Shown here piece by piece: positions 21,775 through 29,733 of a DNA stretch of 29,733 nucleotides; within the stretch, counting starts at the first letter, position 1, and each line of letters begins with the position of its first letter. The DNA comes from Brachionus plicatilis. Its lineage: Eukaryota; Rotifera; Eurotatoria; Ploima; Brachionidae. The notes beneath the pieces were generated by a model that saw only the letters and a list, made by a program, of their open reading frames with translations, was not told the origin of the DNA and ran no database searches. Made by a program: the position numbers and the translations under genes. The DNA lies in contig QEOQ01000544.1 in the NCBI GenBank assembly GCA_010279815.1, positions 1,084,017-1,113,749 of the forward strand, written 5' to 3'.

Positions 21775-21785
21775 CTTTGATAAGA
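21775..21785 (+). promoter_or_regulatory. Candidate GATA-factor site upstream of NIDO gene
   Basis: CTTTGATAAGA, identical to the 11-mer upstream of NPC2-like copy A but in opposite orientation relative to the gene, 54 nt before the NIDO start codon. Confidence 0.35.
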
Positions 21786-21856
21786 TATTTTTTTAAAAAA
21801 AGATTGATTTAATTGAAATAAATATATATTTAAAAAAATTTGTTTGAAATTTCATA

Positions 21857-21869
21857 TGATAACTTATCA
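21857..21869. promoter_or_regulatory. Palindromic double GATA motif
   Basis: TGATAACTTATCA is an inverted pair of GATA cores sharing a central C, about 136 nt upstream of the NIDO gene start. It could be a paired GATA-factor site; chance in AT-rich DNA cannot be excluded. Confidence 0.35.
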
Positions 21870-22182
21870 AGGTTTTAAATTTTTTGCATAGCTTTATCTA
21901 AATTTATTAATATTATCTTCAAAACGAATATTTACCTTTAAGAAATAGAGTAATTATTGGAGATAATTAATTAATTTGTTCTGTTCTTTTGAATTGTAAA
22001 AATTTCTAGCGTTTTTAGATTTCTCGAAGTCCTATTAAAGAAACTGTGATAAATCTTATACAATAGGTTTAATTAAAAAAATTAAAAAAATTTTATCTAT
22101 GAAAACCTCGATTAACGAATCGAGTTTACAAAACATATTTTCTTAATTATTATTAATTTGATGTAAACGACGAATTTTTTTT

Positions 22183-22425
22183 ATAATTTTGAAAATGGTT
22201 GCCCTTCGGATAATCTTATGAGATTTCCTTCTAATGTACCTTCTGATGTATCTAGTCTAGGCGGAGACATTATTGATATAACCGGATCGCGTTTCAATAA
22301 AGATGATTTAATATTTGCTGTTATCTACTCTGATCAGAAAAATCCACTCGGAGAAATAATGGAGCCCTAACTAAAAAGAATAGAGATTTTTTCTTAGTTT
22401 GTTTTTTAGAATTTTATTATTAAGA
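22183..22425 (+). pseudogene. Inverted, internally deleted copy of the NIDO gene 3' part
   Basis: On the plus strand this reads GCPSDNLMRFPSNVPSDVSS, then LGGDIIDITGSRFNKDDLIF and AVIYSDQKNPLGE. It matches residues about 254-301 of the NIDO protein at 20606-21721 with high nucleotide identity. It then jumps over roughly 45 codons to the parent's 3' end (GGAGC..., AAAAAGAATAGAGATT, TTCTTAGTTTGTTTTTT). A TAA follows GAG CCC, the GPCF motif has become GSRF, and a 12-bp CCTTCTAATGTA-like segment is duplicated. The 5' part (signal peptide and NIDO domain) is absent, so this is a dead partial duplicate in divergent orientation. Confidence 0.92.
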
Positions 22426-22479
22426 AATTATTGATTATTTTTCAAATTTTAATTTGCTTTTATATGATTTACGGAAAAT

Positions 22480-22668
22480 AAAATTACGACTGGGGCAGCT
22501 AAGGTGTTGATTTCTGTGATCTTGTTTTTAGAGGTTAGAACTCTGTCTCGGGAATCTGGCGGATTTGGCGATAGTATTCTTTTATTATCTTATCTTTCAT
22601 CTGGGTATTATCTATACCATCATTCTCTTCTACATCCAGATATTATTAGGTCTCATCCATCTCCATAA
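22480..22668 (+). other. GC-richer segment with a Met-less open frame, origin unknown
   Basis: Immediately after the NIDO pseudogene, the plus strand has an open frame with no start Met: KITTGAAKVLISVILFLEVR, then TLSRESGGFGDSILLLSYLS, then SGYYLYHHSLLHPDIIRSHP and a stop. The segment is clearly richer in G and C than its surroundings. It may be a decayed gene or mobile-element fragment; I do not recognise the peptide. An overlapping ATG-initiated 80-codon frame (22565-22807) is low-complexity hydrophobic and continues into AT-rich DNA, so I do not call it a gene. Confidence 0.35.
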
Positions 22669-24138
22669 TTCTGATTATTGTTTGGTTATTAATCTAGATA
22701 TATTGACTCTTTCAGCGCTAATTTTTGAATTTGTGTTATATTTCAAAGCTTTATTTTTAAATTTTTATAAAAGGATTGTATTTTGTAAAAAATGCATTGA
22801 AATTTAATTGCGAATTTAAAATTTTTTGATCAAATTTGAAAATGAAATTTTATGGATCGAATTTTATCAAATGAATTGATACTAAATTACACCCTAGTGC
22901 TAAGTATCTTTCAAAGAAAATATTAATTTAGAACCTTATTTTAAATATTTCTTTATCTCCTTTAAAAAAATAAAAATTTCATCACTCTTATAAAATCCTT
23001 AAAAAATACATTTTTTTATTTAACTGGGTATTAATTTTTCTCTTTTATGCACAAATATAAATGCTGATTGAACTTAATTTAAGATTTAATGAAAATGTAA
23101 TAATTTCCTAAGAAAAATTTCTCTAATAATTTATTTTTCACAAAAATTCTTCATAAAATATTTAATTTTTTGATAATTTAGTAATAATTCTTTAAAGAAT
23201 CTTTTAATTAACAATAAGCCTTATAAGCCTTTAGGTTAAAACTTGCAGATAAGTGATACATATTGAGCTAGCGTAAATATTTTTATTCTTAATTAAATCT
23301 ACTTTTTTTAAAAGGTTTATTTAGCTCATTAAAAATCCAATATACTTTAATATTATTATTATTTTGGTCCAAAACTCACATTACTTTCTTTTTCATCTAA
23401 AATTCGATATTCTTTTCTACCTTAACACTTAGAAAGAAGTTAAATTCCAAAAACCCCAAATAAAAATGGTTAAACCCAAAAACTAAGATTAAATCAAGCT
23501 AAATAAATAAAATAATTCAAAAAAAATATTTTTAAATTATTGTTTTAATAAAAATTAAAAATCTTTATTTTTGATGCGGCTCTAAGTTTTGAAATTTATC
23601 ACTAAAAAAATTAAGAATATTCAAAATTAAGTCTGAAACGATTCGAGACTTATATAATGCTTGATAAATTAGTTAAAACAAGAAAAAAATAATATCTTTT
23701 TAAATTTATTGGAGATTGTTTTAGTTTGCGCTTATGAATTTACAGTGCTGGTCTAATTGAATTTCCAACTTTTGTTTTATTTTATTCTATAAAATATTCT
23801 CAAAAAAGCGCTCATTACATGTAAAATAATTGAAAATGCTTATAATTTTTCTGATTCTAATCAGATTAAATATTTGATTAAAGTTTTTTAATAAAAATTA
23901 TTCTTAAAATTTTTAATTTATTTTTTAAATTTTTTTAAATAAATTCATTAAATTAATTTCTAAAAAATGCTGAAAAAAAATAAATTAACATACGAGTTCT
24001 CTAAATAAGAAGAAAAAAATATCATTTTAGATTAAATTAGAATTTGATGATCTAAGTTTCAATTTGCTTTTAATAGTATTTTTTTCTTCTTTGTAAAATT
24101 AACAAAAAAGTAAGAATTTTTGTATTGTTTTATTACAA
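22669..24138. other. AT-rich intergenic region
   Basis: No exon, RNA gene or clear repeat was seen apart from A/T homopolymers and a short TTA-type run near 23350. Confidence 0.6.
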
Positions 24139-24642
24139 CTAAATAAAATTACTGAACATTAAATTTCTTCGTTTTACAATTGTTGGATTTTTTATCTTTC
24201 GATTTAGTCTAATAAGCTCTAATTCTTTTCTAAACCGGGTAAAAGATGGCATTTTAAATTGATAGTGATTTTCATTTGAAAAATCGTTCATTTGCTTCAA
24301 ATTATCTGATTTTGTGACAATATTTTGTATTGAATTATTTTTTTGAATATTGTAAGTGTTGTCAATAAATCTTGTGTTTTTAGATGCATTCGGTTCAATA
24401 TTTTTTTTATTGAAAAAGTCAAAATTTGATTCGAAATAATAAAAGCTTCCATGACTGCTAAAAGTTGTTGATGATCGTTCCAAATCTGATTCAAATCGTG
24501 ATTTACAATTAAAATTGGGATTTCTTTCACTTTTTTTCGGCGAATTCAACAAAAATGGCTTGGGTTCATCTTTAGTCGTTAACTGATTGACTGAAAGACT
24601 TAAACCGATATCATTTAAATTATTCTGTCTTCTAAAACTCAT
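24139..24642 (-). CDS. Hypothetical Asn/Ser-rich protein, 167 aa
   Basis: An ATG-initiated, uninterrupted frame of 167 codons, unusually long for DNA this AT-rich, with GC-richer composition than its flanks. I do not recognise a family. It has no signal peptide or membrane segment. The middle is rich in Asn, Ser, Phe and Lys (NIEPNASKNTRFIDNTYNIQ) and is probably disordered. The C-terminal 40 residues are basic (FRKELELIRLNRKIKN, IVKRRN), which could suit nucleic-acid or partner binding. The start was chosen as the first ATG (MSFRRQNNLNDIG). It could be the single exon of a lineage-specific gene or one exon of a larger one. It lies between the NIDO gene and MED17 on the same strand. Confidence 0.6.
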   Translation of the reverse strand: MSFRRQNNLNDIGLSLSVNQLTTKDEPKPFLLNSPKKSERNPNFNCKSRFESDLERSSTTFSSHGSFYYFESNFDFFNKKNIEPNASKNTRFIDNTYNIQKNNSIQNIVTKSDNLKQMNDFSNENHYQFKMPSFTRFRKELELIRLNRKIKNPTIVKRRNLMFSNFI

Positions 24643-26227
24643 TTCATTTTATTTGTATAATCTTAAAATTTGGTAAATTTAAAAAAAAAAATAGAAAAAA
24701 TAAATTTCCTGATAATCAGTCCATTAATTTTCTCTTTTTTTATTTACTTTAACAATCGGAATTTTAACATAACCAATAACAAATATAAATAGAACAATAA
24801 ATTATTGAAAAGCTTAAATAGCTGTGAAATTAAAGCTTAAAAGCTTTTTCATTAATTTCCATGAAGCTTAAATTTTTAAATAAAAGAGAAAAAAAATATT
24901 TACATTAGCTGTTTCTAATAAAGAATTTATTTAAAAGAGCATTAAGATTCAAATTTTCAAGTTCACTTTTTTAAATAACATGAAAAATACCTATTTTAAT
25001 AAAAACAATAGTAAATTTTTGCATGTATTAATTTATCCGAAAAATTCAATTAGCTCAACATGAGGCTTTGTTCCAAATGAAAGTTTCTGGATTCAGTGAA
25101 AAATATTTTTTCAAATTAAATTTTTAGAATTTTGTTCTTATAAACCTAAAAAAAGAGCTTAAATTAAATTTAAATTGACAATATCCGTAAAAAAATCCAA
25201 TTAAAAATATTTACTTCTGGAAAAAAGCTAAACTTTAATTCTTGTCTAATATTGAAATTTAAAAACCTTAATTCCTTAAAATAATTTCTATAGGTAGGCT
25301 TATAATAGATTTTCAAGATTTAAATAAATAAATACAGAGGTTTTAGTGTCCTTTAAATCGGAATCAAGATATCCAAATAAAAAAATTCAAAAAACTATTC
25401 CAAGCAGTTTTAATTAAATTTTAAATTTAAGAAAAAATTTTTTTTAAATAATATCAGATTAACAAACTACTAAGACAAATGACTAAGCCTTGTTTTTAAA
25501 TTAAAAAAAATAAATCGAATATTTTTTGACAACTTTATGTATTTTTTTTTCTTTTTTCAATTAAATTTCAAGTTTTTTTAGTTAAAATATTCATAAAATA
25601 TTTTCTTAGCTATTAAATGGATTAAGTTCAACTTGTTAAAATTTATTTTTTCTGATTATTTTTAATTTCGAGACTTGATGAATATTATTATAGAATTTAA
25701 TAAATAAATAGGAATAATTTCGAAATTCGCATTTTAAAAAGTTGAGAACCAATATGATGAAAGCAATGCAACCAATATTAAACATACGATATTTTTAATT
25801 TAATACAATTTTTATTTTATGTGTGGGGCTGATTCAAGGCAAAATAACAAAAAACCTAGAAATATAAAAATTAATTTTTTTATCAATGAAAATTTATTCG
25901 GGTCTACCCGGTTTTGTTAACAACTGATAACATAACCGGGTAGTTCCATTTATTCTTTATCACCAAAAGTTAGAAGCAAGATAATGAAATCATTTTTTAG
26001 TTTTCAAAAATTTTTTACTATTTCAGAAAGAACTTAATATTTTATTTTTTTTTATTTTTTAACCTCTTTTTGAAATTTAACATTTTTGTAAGGTAACAGA
26101 GTAACTGATTCATTTCTGAAAAGTCTTATTAAATAATAAAAGTAAAAAAAAAATAATTTTTTTAAAATGCCAAAATAATTTTAATTTAAAAAAATTCAAA
26201 TAATCTGAGAAAACAAATAAAAAAGTT
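24643..26227. other. Intergenic region between MED17 and the orphan ORF
   Basis: AT-rich, no exon-like sequence on either strand. The one notable structure is the long hairpin at 25904-25943. Confidence 0.6.
25904..25943. repeat. 40-nt near-perfect hairpin
   Basis: Arms CTACCCGGTTtTGTTA and TAACAtAACCGGGTAG pair at 15 of 16 positions (one T:T mismatch) around the 8-nt loop ACAACTGA. Just to the left, CGGGTCTACCCG can form an alternative small hairpin using the same left arm. The arms are GC-rich in a surrounding of almost pure A/T. It is too short for a typical miRNA precursor. It may be a protein-binding palindrome, a structured 3' element, or a transposon-end remnant. Confidence 0.85.
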
Positions 26228-29062
26228 TTAAAGCTGCTCGACAAAATACGGAGTTGAGTAATGAGCTAGAAACAGCTCAAAGCGTTGTGTATCAGTAAAA
26301 TCTGGGTACTGTTTTAAATCGATTGGTGTAAATGTCTCTTTTAAAAAAATCCAATCTACACTAATGCTGTCGAATAATTTTTTTACTTCTGAATTATTTA
26401 GCGATGAAGAATCAGACGCGTTGTATTGATTTACAAATACTTGAATTCTATTCACTTGTTCAACCTTTATAGCAATTTTTCTTTAAAAAAAATTACTATT
26501 TTTAAACTTTTTGTTTTATTCTGTAACATTTACTTTGAGTATATATTATTATAAACCAGAGCAGCACCAGTCATTGTCTGTTTATTTTCTTCGCTTGTAA
26601 ATGAGCTTCCTAAAACCGTCCATCCATATTGCTGACACAACGTTATCAACAAATTAATTTGATGATAACAGCACTAAAGCATAGAATTACAAAAAATATT
26701 TTTTGCTCATTTATTTTACTTGGTTGATAAAATATTCTTTCAAATCAATCAAGGAATCCGTAAATGAAATTGAGATGTTGTCAGATCGATTTAGTATGGA
26801 AACATTTGATTTATTAATTCTAATATAGAAAAATGATCTAAAAAAATAACAAATTAATACTTAAATAGACATGAATTTAGACCAATTTACTTTGCCAATG
26901 AGGTAAAATAATAAGATGAAATTATGACTGTTATATCTGATGAAATAGCACTGTTCCACGCTGATTGTTCTACAATCAAATGAATTGGACCAACATTTTT
27001 TGATATTGAATTTAAAATTTTCAAAACTCTAAAAATTAATTAAAAAAAAAAAATAATTTTTTTTTTTTAAATCAAACTTTTTACGCAAAATTAAATGTTC
27101 AGCTTTTTCTTTGATCGATTGAAGAAGATTTATTTTTCTATTCTTATTCAATAGGTGACTAATGTTATGAGGTATACTGATAACCGATTCTTCTTCGTCT
27201 AAATTTAAATTTGCATAGGCCATACCAGCGATTTTAATATTAGAATTGAATGCAAAAGTTGAGGTAATAGGTCTTTGATCATAATGAAAAAAGTTCTGGT
27301 CGAAGGATTTTTTAAGCAAACAGTGTAAATAATACTCCAATATTGCATTGTCATAATTCTTAAAAAAATACAGAGAAATAATTAAAAAATTTAATAATAA
27401 AGGTATTTTAAAATAAAAAAGGTAAAAGTATTTTTGTATTATTTTAATTTGATTTATCCCACTGTGACAAGAGTATTAAATTAAAAAGGGTATCACTATT
27501 CAACAAAAATAAAAATCTTTCACCCACATGAAAATTTATGTTCATTACTATAACATTACTTTACATTACAAGCTCAAAAATGGAACATGGAGCAGAATTG
27601 AATAGTGCATTATTAAGTAAATTTTATTAAGAAAATTCTATTTTTGAATGAACAAATGATAATAAAATTGAAATGATTTTAAAAAATAAATAAAAAAATA
27701 ATTACATAATTTTTTGGGCACTGTTGATTACTCAGCGTTTCCCTTGTATGAACCAAATTAATGATCAAATCATATTCCATGTTAACCATTATTTGTATTG
27801 AATTGCCAATCATAATTGGCTTCATTTGGTTCTGGTTGTTCGGATCGAATATTTCTCGAAGAATATTTTCGTATATTTCACGACAGTAAAGAGAATTTTG
27901 TTCTCTTTCGAGCATTTCTTGACATCCCAAAGGATTTGAAGAATTATGGTTATAGGTGAATAAGGAAAATTTGCTATCAAATAAGGCATCTTTTTTGCCC
28001 TTATTGATCGCTAAAGAATCAAAATTAGAAAAAAATTTAAAAAATAACTTAATATTTTACTTTTAACAATTTTAACTTGTATGTAAGCGTAATCTTTAAA
28101 TTCTTCCGGTATAATGGCACTCAAATAGAGAGCTTTAGTCGGATTTGTCTCTAGAGGGTTTAAAGGAATGTCATTTTTATTAAGCTCAATATTAACTTTG
28201 ATAGCATTAATGCACCCAACTTAAATTTTATAATTAATTACAGATTAATATTTGGCATTTTTTCTTACCAGATCGATAACTAAGATCACACGTAAATTTA
28301 GTTCCTATTTTTCTGATTTTCCAAAGTTGTCTAGCTCTGTACAATTCCAAATGGAATTTAATATTACTGTATTCTTGGTCATTGCTTATTTTTTCCAAAG
28401 ATTTTTTCAATAATGTCTTTGCTTTTTCTATATTCTTTGATTTTTAAAGTAATTAGATAATTCAAACTTTATTTTTAAAAAAAATTCACTTTTCTTTTCA
28501 AGAGTACACTAATTGTTTTCTCAGTTACGTCACTTTGTTTAAACTCTTCGGTGAGATGTTCATGGCCTTCCTCAATGGTCATTAGTTTGTTGCCTTTAAC
28601 TAGCGTTAGCATATCTAAAAGAACACATATCTCATCCAACGACAACTTGATGCGTTCATAAATGTTTTGAAAAAGCTTTCGCGCAGTCATAACATCTTCT
28701 GTTTGATTAGAAGCTTGTGAAGAAGGGCCTGTTGTTGAAGACTCAACTGTTTTTTCCTGAATTAATTCGCCGAAATCAATTTTGCTAATTAATTCCGCAA
28801 GTTTATCAGAATAAGATGGTGGTCTGAAGATTTATTAATTTTAACATTTTTGGCCAATTTAATAATATAATATTTACTCTTTGTAAACTTCAGTAACTTC
28901 TCTGTTGTTATCATCGAATCTAACTTCGAAAATTTCTGTTTCATGATTGGGCTCTATACTAACATTTACTGAATACTCAGAAACAGGCTGAAAAGCTTGT
29001 GGTATTTCTTGATCAGTAGGATTAATTACACCAAAGTCGTTTCTTTGAACAGAATCGCTCAT
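26228..29062 (-). CDS. MED17: Mediator complex subunit 17 (ten exons)
   Basis: Subunit of the Mediator head module, which links transcription factors to RNA polymerase II in the nucleus. Exons are 29062-28878, 28823-28490, 28434-28269, 28219-28061, 28010-27706, 27358-27085, 27026-26891, 26837-26720, 26673-26534 and 26480-26228. All introns are GT-AG and frame is kept throughout, giving 689 aa (human 651). Family landmarks in order are: YSVNVSIEPN near the N terminus; PPSYSDKLAELISKIDF; SLDEICVLLDMLTLVKGNK with MTIEE; RARQLWKIRKIGTKFTCDLS; AYIQVKI; QNSLYCREIYENILREIF; QQCPKNY; AILEYYLHCLLKK; ISKNVGPIHLIVE; and CQQYGWTVLGSSF. The C-terminal region (WIFLKETFTPIDLKQYPDF) is diverged from vertebrates. 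The start ATG is the first in exon 1. The exon 7 acceptor (TTAGAG|TT) is the least certain site. Intron 5 is longest, about 350 nt. Confidence 0.95.
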
Positions 29063-29520
29063 TTTGAAAAATTTAATAATTTGAAAACTTTTTATTTGAA
29101 AATTGAAATAGTAAATTAATGCTGTATTGAAAATTGTCTTTATATTTTTTATTCAAATTTCTCGTGAAACAAAAAAAGTAATTAATTATTAAAAGTAAAC
29201 CAGTAGTCAAAATTTAACAAAAATTGGTAAACAAATTAATTGAATTTGGTCAAATTTTTTTGAAAAATTAGAATTTCAAAAATTGTGAATCTCATAACAA
29301 AAATGAAAAAACTTAATAAAACTCAAAATTTCAATCTATCTAAATACAAAGATTAAAAACAGTATTGTGTAATAACGATTGTTCAAAAAGAATGTTCAAG
29401 ATTTTGGGTTTTGTGAAATTCAGTACAAAATGATAAAAAGAACAGAAAAAAATTTAAAAAAATTAAATAACTTTTTTTCTAAATGTTAAAACATAATTCT
29501 GTGTATGCAAATTAGTGCAA
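29063..29520. other. Region upstream of MED17
   Basis: AT-rich 5' flank of MED17. No TATA box at a convincing distance and no coding signal seen. Confidence 0.5.
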
Positions 29521-29521
29521 C

Positions 29522-29670
29522 ATGCAAAATTGCATCAAATATCAAGGTCTGCTAAATTTGCAGAGTTTAGCAGAAATCAAATTTCAATATAATCAAGCGA
29601 AGTGCATTTTGCAGAGATTTTGCACATCATTAGCAGACTTTTACAGTTGATGCAACTTTAAATGTTGCAC
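29522..29670. repeat. Cluster of TGCA-centred palindromes
   Basis: Several short palindromes lie together. TCTGCTAAA (29548-29556) pairs exactly with TTTAGCAGA (29566-29574) around a 9-nt loop. ATGCAA/TTGCAT (29522-29535) is separated by AA. TGCAAC and GTTGCA near 29650-29670 pair around a short A/T loop. TTTGCAGAG and TTTGCAC words recur. The GCAGA-rich wording resembles the edge of the repeat copies at 20045-20090 and 20260-20280. This may be a structured end of a mobile element that continues outside the window. Confidence 0.6.
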
Positions 29671-29733
29671 CATTCTGCATTGACAGAATTAATTTTAAAC
29701 TTTTAGAAAAATTTATTTAATTTTTTACACTTT

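Noticed and set aside
22565..22807. 80-codon hydrophobic plus-strand open frame
   Set aside because: Begins inside the GC-rich segment and runs into AT-rich DNA, giving Ile/Leu/Phe low complexity; no family resemblance and no neighbouring exons.
24297..24530. 77-codon minus-strand frame overlapping the orphan ORF
   Set aside because: Alternative frame of the longer ATG-initiated 167-codon frame, with poorer composition.
1..29733. CRISPR array, tRNA, rRNA or bacterial operon signals
   Set aside because: The 21-bp array has no spacers and the window has spliced eukaryotic genes; I saw no tRNA cloverleaf or rRNA-like segment.

Overview
The window is eukaryotic, very AT-rich and shows the compact gene style of a small invertebrate. 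Every gene is on the minus strand, most introns are about 50-80 nt with GT-AG ends, and coding exons stand out as GC-richer islands. Gene content (Mediator subunit MED17, the Golgi protein ZFPL1, UDP-glucose pyrophosphorylase, paired NPC2-like secreted proteins, a NIDO-domain surface protein) is metazoan. A monogonont rotifer such as Brachionus is my best guess from composition, intron size and NIDO content; this is inference and no species-level marker was seen.

Layout from left to right: 1-8692 is a long stretch with no recognisable gene. It holds a 21-bp satellite with a 105-bp higher-order period (529-927), several hairpins and a few GC-richer islands. Two tandem NPC2-like genes follow (8693-9336 and 10398-10958). 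UGP2 occupies 11353-15698 and contains a 2.7-kb intron. ZFPL1 (15939-18227) is split by a 524-N gap whose two flanks are ~97% identical copies of the same exon 4/intron/exon 5 segment, almost certainly an assembly or haplotype artefact. 18228-20605 holds the fossil 3' end of a LINE and a three-copy inverted/direct repeat. A single-exon NIDO gene (20606-21721) has a broken inverted partial copy at 22183-22425. An unrecognised single-exon protein lies at 24139-24642. A complete 10-exon MED17 fills 26228-29062. The right edge is a cluster of short palindromes.

The genes do not form one pathway. UGP2 makes UDP-glucose, ZFPL1 and MED17 are housekeeping functions (Golgi integrity, transcription), and the NPC2-like and NIDO proteins are secreted or surface products whose upstream regions carry GATA-type motifs. 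I hand-spliced the multi-exon genes; each model keeps frame throughout and gives a length close to the human protein known for its family (UGP2 514 aa, ZFPL1 333 aa, MED17 689 aa, NPC2-like 148 and 145 aa). I found no convincing new multi-gene system. The most unusual structures are the hierarchical 21/105-bp satellite, the 40-nt hairpin at 25904-25943 and the intron-discordant NPC2 pair.
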